From the NCBI GenBank assembly GCA_017646665.1, contig JAGCMB010000047.1:1-34174 (forward strand): 34,174 nucleotides of DNA. Direction: 5' to 3'. Shown in pieces: positions 17,465-24,518 of this stretch. Source of the stretch: Bacteroidaceae bacterium. GTDB taxonomy: Bacteria; Bacteroidota; Bacteroidia; Bacteroidales; Bacteroidaceae. Each line of letters begins with the position of its first letter. Position 1 is the stretch's first letter. Both the position numbers and the translations under genes were made by a program. Under the pieces are notes generated by a model, which saw nothing but the letters and a program-made list of their open reading frames with translations, was not told where the DNA came from and did not search any database.

Positions 17465-17950
17465 ATGGACATTCTACTTGTAATCATAGCTGTTTTCTCG
17501 GCCTTCGTGGGTATTATAGGAGCCATAGCTCCGGTAATTCCGGGACCGACACTGAGCATAGCCTCACTGCTTATACTGAAATTCTGCGATGGAAATGATA
17601 TCTCAACCACATCGCTTGTCATAATGGTTGCTGCCGCCGTGATTGTCACCATCCTCGACTATATTGCACCGGTATGGTTCACAAAAAAATCCGGAGGGTC
17701 GAAATATGGTACCTGGGGAGCGACTATTGGCCTTTTCATAGGAATGTTTGCCGGTTTTCTCGGAATAATACTCGGCCCGTTCATTGGTGCATATATAGGG
17801 GAGCTCATTGCAGAAACACCGTCATCAAAGGCTTTTAAAGTCGCCTGTATGTCATTCGTGGCCTTTATGCTCACGAGTGGCATCAAGTTAATTTTCAGCA
17901 TCTACATTCTTGTAACTGTAATATCAGAAGGTTGGAGCATTTTGTTTTAA
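17465..17950 (+). CDS. DUF456 family integral membrane protein
   Basis: 161 residues from the ATG at 17465, starting MDILLVIIAVFSAFVGIIGA. The N-terminal motif APVIPGPTLSIASLLIL, a middle DYIAPVWFTKKSGGSKYGTW and the Gly-rich GLFIGMFAGFLGIILGPFIGAYIGEL are the hallmarks of DUF456, with four or five membrane helices. Function is unknown; the double Pro-Gly repeats resemble small-molecule channel folds but no transport has been shown that I know of. It stands alone, divergent from the HAD gene, and ends at a strong hairpin shared with the convergent receptor gene. Confidence 0.88.
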   Translation: MDILLVIIAVFSAFVGIIGAIAPVIPGPTLSIASLLILKFCDGNDISTTSLVIMVAAAVIVTILDYIAPVWFTKKSGGSKYGTWGATIGLFIGMFAGFLGIILGPFIGAYIGELIAETPSSKAFKVACMSFVAFMLTSGIKLIFSIYILVTVISEGWSILF

Positions 17951-17960
17951 CAACAAACCT

Positions 17961-18001
17961 ATAGTATAAAAGCATCGCCAAAAGCGATGCTTTTATACTA
18001 T
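17961..18001. terminator. Bidirectional hairpin terminator
   Basis: A perfect 18-bp stem (17961-17978 with 17984-18001) with a CAAAA loop, between convergent genes. Confidence 0.8.
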
Positions 18002-18018
18002 CTATCAATCGTCACAAT

Positions 18019-20934
18019 TTACATCATTGGACCGCCAGGAGGCATCATACCTCTAGAGGGCATACCATATTCACGTGCAGCCTTGCCCTTCTTGTCGTTA
18101 CCGCCCGTATTGTTGAATTTGTACGTCAAGTTCAACATACAATAGCTATATATTGCATTCGTTTCGGAATCTCTGCGGTAGAGAGCCTCTACAACACGAC
18201 TGATATTACTCTGTTGCTGCAAAATATCATACAACTGCAACGACACTGTCAACGCATTCTTTGGCAAGAAACTTGCCGAGAGCTGTGCATTCCACAAAAG
18301 TTCATCGGTATTTGCATTCGGGTCACTATAACCGCGACGGCTGCTCATAGACAAGTTCGTTGAAATTTTAATATTGTACCAAGGCAAAGTATAGTTGACA
18401 CTCGGACCATAAGAGAAGTTGAATACATTCATTTTATCCTCTGGCTGAGCCGAAGATTTTGAGTGTGAATAACCAAAGAAACCGTTAAGCGAGATATCCC
18501 AATTATCGCTACGATAATTTGCAATTAATCGTTCACTAACATTCACCGTCTGAGCGATACTCTTTACACTACCTTGTACACGTTGCATACTTATATATGA
18601 CACTCTTTCAGAATATCCGCCATTGGTATATGTACTGAATGTAAATTTTGTATTTGCCGGTATTGCCGAGTTGAAGACAAATCCACCTTCAACATTCCAG
18701 TTACCGTTTATATTCTCGGGCTGTGTTGTCGTAGCACCGGTAGCCTCGTCATAGGTTGCCTTGCGTGTAATTGCGTTGATTGTATTTGAGTAGCGCGCAA
18801 ATACATTCATTCCACGTTGGGCATCGACATTGTATGTACCGAAATCAACATTCACATTATTCGAGAATGAAGGCTTCAACCCCGGATTACCCTTTGTAAT
18901 GTTCAATGGGTTCGAGTCATCGGTTATGTCAATCAAATCGGTCATCGACGGCTGCGATGTAGAACCACGGTAGCGGATGTTCAATGTTGTCTGCTTTGAC
19001 CATTTGTAGCGGAAACGGATGTTCGGCGACACATAATTGAGAACCTTGCGTGTGAACAGGGTATCGACACCCTGATATTTATAGTCAAGTTCGGTCTGCT
19101 GCGGCAGCCATGTCACACCGGCATTCAGGTTCATCTTTTCGGTAACATATCTGAATGTCACGCCGGCCTCGTGTCTTTGGGTGCGGTATGTCGAATAGCG
19201 GCTCAGGTCCTTGTCAAGATATGGAGCCAGGTCAGCAGGCAATGTCGGACGTGTGAAATCGGGGCTTACCTCAAGTATGTAATCGGCAAGCTCGTCAAAG
19301 TTATATGTCGCACGGTCGCTGTTCTTGTAGCTCTGGTTATAGCCGTAACTGAGTTGCAGGAACAGGTTCTTGAGCAAAGGTTCGGTATAGCTGAGGTTCA
19401 CATTGTAGCTCCAGTTCTTGCCGGGAGTGGTCGAATAGCGCTGCTGCTTGGTTGACATACCGGTCACCTGGTAATATTTGACATTGTTCAATGAGTAGCT
19501 CTCGCTCTCGCTGTAAGAATAGGAGTAGTTACCCCTGAGTGTAATGTTACGTCCAGGCTTGTTCAACCTGCGGTTCACCTGCAATCTTGCACTCACCGAG
19601 AAGTTCTCACCCATTGACAACGACTCATTGGCATTGTCATTCACTGCAATGCTGTCCAGTTTGTCCGATACATTGCCGTAAGACTCCTTGCTGTAATCCG
19701 TCTCATAGTCGAAGGGATTCTCGTTGAACGTTGCCGTGTGGCTCTCGTTCCAAAAGTCGTTGTTCGAATAGCTGACATTTGGAGTAAGGATGATATTTGT
19801 CATTGTATCAGGTTTCCACTCTAAACGGAAACTTGCATTCAGGTTCATTCTGCCGTTCAAGCTTGTGCTGCGGCCGTTTGAGAACTGGTTTCGGTCAATC
19901 TGTGGCATAAAGGTCTCGGTCGACGTCCAGCTCTTCGCGTCATTGCTCACATGGTCGCCACGCACATTACCGCCAAACTCAATCTTCTCGTTCTCGTATG
20001 CGAAGTTGAAACCGGCACGCTTGGGTGATGATATTCCACTGCCACCGAAACCGCCGAAGCCACGACCACGACCATCGGAGAAACCCTGGTCACCCACATT
20101 GTTTGCCGACAGCACAAGAGTATACTGTGCGTCGTCGTTATAATAACTTGTCGTGTTGCGCAAGCGGTAGAGCAGATGCTCGGCACTGAAGTCGGCACCC
20201 CCACCGGCATCGGTATTCGAGAAGAAACCGTCGGCAACACCCTTCTTCATCTGCAGGTCGAGCACAGTCTCCTCCTCGCCGTCATCAATACCTGTTATGC
20301 GTGAAAAATCGCTCTTCTTGTCATAGAACTTAACCTTGTCTACAGCATCGACAGAGATATTCTTCAGTGCCATATCCTTGTCGGTTCCAAAGAAGTCCTT
20401 ACCCTTCATGAGGATTCGGTTCACAGTCTTGCCGTTGATCTTTATGGTACCGTCCTCCTCAATGGTGACGCCGGGATATTTCTTTATGAGTTCCTCAAGC
20501 ATAGAGCCCTCGGGCACGCGGAATGCCGCAGTGTTGAACACAAGCGTATCTTCCGATGCCGTAACGGGAGGAACTTCGGCACTGACAACAGCCTCATCAA
20601 GGAGAGTGTTGTTCTGTTTCATTGAAATCCGGCCCACATTGCACGTCTTTTCATCTTCAACGGTAACATTCTTCTCAACTGTTATATATCCTACGAAAGA
20701 TATTTTCATAAAATAATTGCCGGCCTGCACCTTCAGGTTAATCTTGCCATCCAGGTCACTCACGGCACCGACACGAAAAACCGAGTCGGGCAAAGAAAAT
20801 AGCTGTACAGTAGCCGGAGTCAACGCCTCACCATCCTCCTTGCCTATAATTTCAGCCGTTATAGTGCCATTTTTCTTCTGCGCATAGGCAAAAGTCGAAA
20901 GAAATAACAATAATAGTAAAAGAACTTTTTTCAT
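18019..20934 (-). CDS. TonB-receptor-like outer-membrane beta-barrel protein
   Basis: 971 residues. A signal peptide (MKKVLLLLLLFLSTFAYAQ) is followed by a carboxypeptidase-regulatory-like beta domain (about 23-110, PATVQLFSLPDSVFRVG, LKVQAGNYFMKISFVGY), a plug-like region (about 130-235, PGVTIEEDGTIKINGKTV, ILMKGKDFFGTDKDMA), then a long barrel of alternating aromatic strands. This is the outer membrane protein beta-barrel family of Bacteroidota. No SusD-type partner is adjacent, so it is not a standard polysaccharide locus. The C-terminus is odd: after the last strand (MLNLTYKFNN) comes a basic linker and a Met/Gly/Pro tail, GMPSRGMMPPGGPMM. The ligand is unknown. The gene stands alone. Confidence 0.9.
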   Translation of the reverse strand: MKKVLLLLLLFLSTFAYAQKKNGTITAEIIGKEDGEALTPATVQLFSLPDSVFRVGAVSDLDGKINLKVQAGNYFMKISFVGYITVEKNVTVEDEKTCNVGRISMKQNNTLLDEAVVSAEVPPVTASEDTLVFNTAAFRVPEGSMLEELIKKYPGVTIEEDGTIKINGKTVNRILMKGKDFFGTDKDMALKNISVDAVDKVKFYDKKSDFSRITGIDDGEEETVLDLQMKKGVADGFFSNTDAGGGADFSAEHLLYRLRNTTSYYNDDAQYTLVLSANNVGDQGFSDGRGRGFGGFGGSGISSPKRAGFNFAYENEKIEFGGNVRGDHVSNDAKSWTSTETFMPQIDRNQFSNGRSTSLNGRMNLNASFRLEWKPDTMTNIILTPNVSYSNNDFWNESHTATFNENPFDYETDYSKESYGNVSDKLDSIAVNDNANESLSMGENFSVSARLQVNRRLNKPGRNITLRGNYSYSYSESESYSLNNVKYYQVTGMSTKQQRYSTTPGKNWSYNVNLSYTEPLLKNLFLQLSYGYNQSYKNSDRATYNFDELADYILEVSPDFTRPTLPADLAPYLDKDLSRYSTYRTQRHEAGVTFRYVTEKMNLNAGVTWLPQQTELDYKYQGVDTLFTRKVLNYVSPNIRFRYKWSKQTTLNIRYRGSTSQPSMTDLIDITDDSNPLNITKGNPGLKPSFSNNVNVDFGTYNVDAQRGMNVFARYSNTINAITRKATYDEATGATTTQPENINGNWNVEGGFVFNSAIPANTKFTFSTYTNGGYSERVSYISMQRVQGSVKSIAQTVNVSERLIANYRSDNWDISLNGFFGYSHSKSSAQPEDKMNVFNFSYGPSVNYTLPWYNIKISTNLSMSSRRGYSDPNANTDELLWNAQLSASFLPKNALTVSLQLYDILQQQSNISRVVEALYRRDSETNAIYSYCMLNLTYKFNNTGGNDKKGKAAREYGMPSRGMMPPGGPMM

Positions 20935-21108
20935 ATCTTATTATTCATTGTTTCGTATTATTTTTAAGACTGTATATTTTTAAAAAAGTTTAAAATCATT
21001 TTACAAAGTTCGTTCAAAATATGATAAAATAAAAGAAAAAAAGTATAAACAGACATTTTTTTACCTTTATACATATATAATGAATATACAAATATTGCGT
21101 GTTTATAA

Positions 21109-21116
21109 TATCTTTG
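21109..21116 (+). promoter_or_regulatory. TAnnTTTG box very close to a start codon
   Basis: TATCTTTG matches the -7 consensus but ends only 5 nt before the ATG at 21122, so a transcript from it would be almost leaderless. There is no -33 partner at the right distance. It may be chance. Confidence 0.3.
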
Positions 21117-21121
21117 CATCA

Positions 21122-21535
21122 ATGAAGAGATTAGCAGAAATAAAGACAGAAAGGCCGGACATTGCTGAAGCATTTGAGAAAATCACAGGCACTGTTCCGC
21201 CAATTGACTTTGGAGAGCCGTTCAACACAGCCTTTTCAAAGCTGTATAACGGTGAAAAGGATGAAATAGCAGCTGCAGCCTATACCTGTACACTTTTCCT
21301 CTCGGCAATTTTGGAAAAGTATCCCACAGAGCGGCTTCACACTTTCGTACACTATATTCAGGAGAATTACAACCGTTTCGACTTCAACTGCAATATGTAC
21401 GACACTATTTTCAAGAATATGGATTCCGAGAAGCTCAAATCGGTATGTCTGCTCAAGAGCAATAATGACACGACATTACGGGAATGTAAAAAGGAGGATA
21501 TTTTTGAAGCGTTTGATTTCTACACCAACAGATAG
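21122..21535 (+). CDS. Hypothetical helical protein
   Basis: 137 residues from the ATG at 21122 (MKRLAEIKTERPDIAEAFEK); an ATG at 21080 would add a non-conserved-looking 14 residues. I do not recognise a family. The protein looks all-alpha and soluble, with no signal peptide or membrane helix; it has amphipathic helices (EIAAAAYTCTLFLSAILEKY, LHTFVHYIQENYNRFDFNC) and a charged tail. It lies just ahead of a sigma-like gene on the same strand, separated by 142 nt that contain a separate promoter-like box, so co-transcription is possible but not required. Confidence 0.65.
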   Translation: MKRLAEIKTERPDIAEAFEKITGTVPPIDFGEPFNTAFSKLYNGEKDEIAAAAYTCTLFLSAILEKYPTERLHTFVHYIQENYNRFDFNCNMYDTIFKNMDSEKLKSVCLLKSNNDTTLRECKKEDIFEAFDFYTNR

Positions 21536-21626
21536 GCCCGATAAAGAATGGCAAAATCAAACCCATAAACAATTAAACTTTTACCATTCTGTACCATTTA
21601 GTTGTTTTTATTATCTCTTTTTTTAT

Positions 21627-21634
21627 TATGTTTG
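21627..21634 (+). promoter_or_regulatory. Likely -7 box of the sigma-like gene
   Basis: TATGTTTG matches TAnnTTTG. A GTTG at 21601-21604 stands 22 bases upstream, one or more bases beyond the ideal spacing. The ATG at 21678 follows after a leader of about 37 nt. Confidence 0.5.
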
Positions 21635-21677
21635 CAAAAATATAGCCAGAATGGGATTATTATAAAACCCTGATATT

Positions 21678-22364
21678 ATGGTACACCCCCAAGTCCGATA
21701 CATCTTTCAAAAAATGAAAATCTCAGACAACAGCGATAAATACGCATCATTGAGTGACCAGGAGCTGATTGAAAAATTGACGGCGACACCGGTTGATGAG
21801 AAGCTGCACACCTATTTTTTCACAAAAAAATGCAAGCAATTTCTCAGATATATATCATCGAACATTTACCCTTGCGAAAGCGAGAAGCAGTTGTGGGGAG
21901 AGTTCTATGAGTTCCTGTCAAAAGACAACTGGGCTGTAATGCGCAACTGGAAAAACAAGAACGGGGCAACGCTGTACACATATCTGGCATATTGTACCAC
22001 CAACCATTTTATCCACAAAAAACTTGTAGACAAGAAGGAGCAGGAACAATATCTGGTACCATCGTCACAGAATATGTACGAGCAGTTGGCCGAATTTATT
22101 GAAGAAGAGGAAGATGTCCAGATATACCCGATAAAAGAAGCATTCGATATGCTGAACAAGCGCGACCAAGTAATACTGCGTATGCTTGTGATAGACGGAC
22201 ATAGCGCCCTTGATGCGGCACCTGTAATCTGGAAGTATATCAAGAATAACAAACCGCTCGACGAAATGGAGCCCAAACGGGTACAATGCACAATAGCAAT
22301 GGCCAAACACCGCGCACAATTGGCTCTGCTGAATAATTTGAAGCAAATATCAAAAATAAACTAA
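21678..22364 (+). CDS. Sigma-70-family-like regulator (divergent)
   Basis: 228 residues. The order of pieces resembles an ECF-type sigma factor: an opening SLSDQELIEKLTATPVDEKL, a helical region 2-like block (YFFTKKCKQFLRYIS to LYTYLAYCTTNHFIHKKLVD, where sigma factors have FSTWLxRIARN), an acidic linker (EFIEEEEDVQIYP), then a region 4-like helix set (AFDMLNKRDQVILRMLVIDG, VQCTIAMAKHRAQLALLNN). It differs from standard sigma factors by a long insert before the final helix and a poor HTH signature. The ATG at 21678 is used; one at 21714 is possible. No anti-sigma gene is adjacent. A sigma-like role is a moderate inference. Confidence 0.65.
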   Translation: MVHPQVRYIFQKMKISDNSDKYASLSDQELIEKLTATPVDEKLHTYFFTKKCKQFLRYISSNIYPCESEKQLWGEFYEFLSKDNWAVMRNWKNKNGATLYTYLAYCTTNHFIHKKLVDKKEQEQYLVPSSQNMYEQLAEFIEEEEDVQIYPIKEAFDMLNKRDQVILRMLVIDGHSALDAAPVIWKYIKNNKPLDEMEPKRVQCTIAMAKHRAQLALLNNLKQISKIN

Positions 22365-22398
22365 AAAGAACGACAGCTAAGGCTGTCGTTCTTTTTAG
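22361..22398. terminator. Bidirectional hairpin terminator
   Basis: A perfect 17-bp stem (22361-22377 with 22382-22398) with a TAAG loop. The stop codon of the sigma-like gene lies inside its left arm, and the stop of the GNAT gene is the next base after its right arm. Confidence 0.85.
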
Positions 22399-22836
22399 TC
22401 AATCAAACTTCATCTTGTACACATTTGTTTCCCTTTGTTCAAAGCCACAGGAACGATATAACGCATTAGCCGCAATTCGTGACGGACGTGACGTCAGCAT
22501 AAGCACACAGTCGCCCACCTTCTGCGCATATTCCATCGCATATTCAACCATTGCGCGTCCAAAAGAGTTTCCGCGGGCTGCAACATCCACAACCACATCC
22601 TCTATCCACATTTTACGTCCCGTGGGGGCAAGATACTCTCCAACAGTGAGCATAGCTACAATCTCTCCATTGTATCTTGCCAAAAAAAGATGGGAAGAGC
22701 CGCTATCCACTATCGCTTGCAGTTCTTCAATTGTAAAATGTCTTTCCGACGACGACAATTGGGCCAGCAATCGGTCTATGGCTTCAACATATAAAGCCGT
22801 TGCCTCCTGAACTTCAAAGATATCCAGTTGCACCAT
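22399..22836 (-). CDS. GNAT family N-acetyltransferase
   Basis: 145 residues, the usual size for a single GNAT domain. The acetyl-CoA-binding motif is in WIEDVVVDVAARGNSFGRAM (R-G-N-S-F-G, near residues 85-97), and the last strand pair is MLTSRPSRIAANALYRSCGF. It transfers an acetyl group to an amine of unknown identity. It begins three bases after the stop of the GHL10 lipoprotein gene, so the two form an operon, with the acetyltransferase downstream. No signal peptide is seen, so it is cytoplasmic and need not act on the same substrate. Confidence 0.9.
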   Translation of the reverse strand: MVQLDIFEVQEATALYVEAIDRLLAQLSSSERHFTIEELQAIVDSGSSHLFLARYNGEIVAMLTVGEYLAPTGRKMWIEDVVVDVAARGNSFGRAMVEYAMEYAQKVGDCVLMLTSRPSRIAANALYRSCGFEQRETNVYKMKFD

Positions 22837-22839
22837 ACT

Positions 22840-24348
22840 CTACAATTCAACTTTGCACTTGCGACCTTTTGATTCATTCTGCATACGGTCGAGCACCGTT
22901 ACCACAAAAGTATACTTACCCGAGAGTTCCTTGGGCAATTTATAAAAAGTCTTGGATGTTATAGCCAAAATATTTTCAACGCTGTCAAGATCAACCTTTT
23001 CACCCTTGGCAAAGCAATAAACCACAAATCTATGTGGCACATTCATTTCGTCCTTGTCAGCGTTCTTGTTCAATAGCCAGACAAGTACATTTTCCCCGCT
23101 CTCTTCAATAAGTCTGACGCCTTTCAACTTTGAGGGAGCCTTGTCGTCTATAAAATCATAACGCGGCATCAATGCCGGATAACGGAATATACCTTGCGCC
23201 AAGAAGTCACGGTATCCGTTTACATTGTTTGCAGCCGATGCGGCATCCCAGAAACAGGTTCCCAGCACATTTTCTTGTGCACGCTGCATCCTATACTTGT
23301 CTGCCTGCTGATTTCCTGTAAGGCTTGATTCATCCTTTGCCTTTACAGTGCGTTGAACATCCTGACCAATATACAATGGACGTTGCGATGCATATTTTGC
23401 CCACCATTGCACAAGTTCTTCATAATCGGCAGCCTTGTGACCAATCTCCCAATAGACCTGTGGGATACAGTAATCGACCCATCCCTGTTCAATCCAGTAA
23501 AGGACATCGGCATACAAGTCATCATAACACTGCAATCCGTTTGTCTTGCTGCCAAACTCCCAGCTACTCTCATTACGGTATATACCAAAAGGTGACACTC
23601 CGAATTTTACCCAAGGTTTGGTTTCGCGCACCGTGCGATGTAACTGATATATCAGATGATTAACATTTTCTCTTCTCCATTTTCCCTTGTCCGTTTCATT
23701 GCTCTTTTTGAACCACTTTTCATCGGCGAACTCCTTGCCGGCAGTAGGATAAGGATAGAAATAGTCATCAATATGCAGTCCATCAACATCGTAACGGTGC
23801 AAGATGTCGCGTACTATACCACAAATATGGTCGCGATTACTCTGCAATGATGGGTTAAAGTAGAGTTGTCCTTCATATTTTATAAAATCCTCGGGTTTCT
23901 TGGCACTGTAATGATTGGCAGCCACACTTGTCGTGCCTTTTGTACGTGCGCGATAAGGGTTTATCCAAGCATGCAGTTCCATATTTCGTCTATGACACTC
24001 CTCGACCATAAAAGCCAATGGGTCCCACCCTGGTGATTTGCCTTGAACACCTGTCAAGAAACGGCTCCATGGTTCAAAACGCGACTCATAAAGAGCATCT
24101 CCCTCTACACGGACCTGGAATATTATGGCATTTACATTCACCATCTGTAAACTGTCAAGCATCCCGGTAAGATACCTCTTCATTTCCTGTTCTTCCATAC
24201 CCTTGAACTGCCCGTTTACAGCCTGTATCCAGGCTCCGCGGAATTCGCGTTTCGGATGTTCGTCAACATATCCTTGTACACTCTTCTTGCTCGCACAAGA
24301 AACAAGCAGAAGCATCAACATCAAGAATGATAAATATTTCAGTCGCAT
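22840..24348 (-). CDS. GHL10-family (DUF187-like) glycosyl hydrolase-like lipoprotein
   Basis: 502 residues from the ATG at 24348 (MRLKYLSFLMLMLLLVSC), which gives a clean lipoprotein signal with Cys18; the frame stays open to 24555 but the added residues are not protein-like and overlap uvrA. The GHL10 domain follows: REFRGAWIQAVNG, FQVRVEGDALYESRFEPWSR, LHAWINPYRART, VDGLHIDDYFYPYPTAG, GVSPFGIYRNESSWEFGS, VDYCIPQVYWEIG. These TIM-barrel motifs are typical of the family, thought to act on glycans such as peptidoglycan or polysaccharide. A C-terminal beta domain closes the protein. It is likely at the periplasmic face or cell surface. The enzyme's substrate is unknown. Confidence 0.9.
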   Translation of the reverse strand: MRLKYLSFLMLMLLLVSCASKKSVQGYVDEHPKREFRGAWIQAVNGQFKGMEEQEMKRYLTGMLDSLQMVNVNAIIFQVRVEGDALYESRFEPWSRFLTGVQGKSPGWDPLAFMVEECHRRNMELHAWINPYRARTKGTTSVAANHYSAKKPEDFIKYEGQLYFNPSLQSNRDHICGIVRDILHRYDVDGLHIDDYFYPYPTAGKEFADEKWFKKSNETDKGKWRRENVNHLIYQLHRTVRETKPWVKFGVSPFGIYRNESSWEFGSKTNGLQCYDDLYADVLYWIEQGWVDYCIPQVYWEIGHKAADYEELVQWWAKYASQRPLYIGQDVQRTVKAKDESSLTGNQQADKYRMQRAQENVLGTCFWDAASAANNVNGYRDFLAQGIFRYPALMPRYDFIDDKAPSKLKGVRLIEESGENVLVWLLNKNADKDEMNVPHRFVVYCFAKGEKVDLDSVENILAITSKTFYKLPKELSGKYTFVVTVLDRMQNESKGRKCKVEL

Positions 24349-24518
24349 ATATCTGTTGTGTATTTGTTTCAATCTGCGAATATAACCAAAAAATATCGTA
24401 TATAAGACATTTAGACCATTTCTTGTCATATTTAGCACGACATTGACATCTATTTTCCACAAACACGAACAATGTGCCCGTTTTTTTTGTAAATTCGCAA
24501 GAAGAAACAGTGACATAG

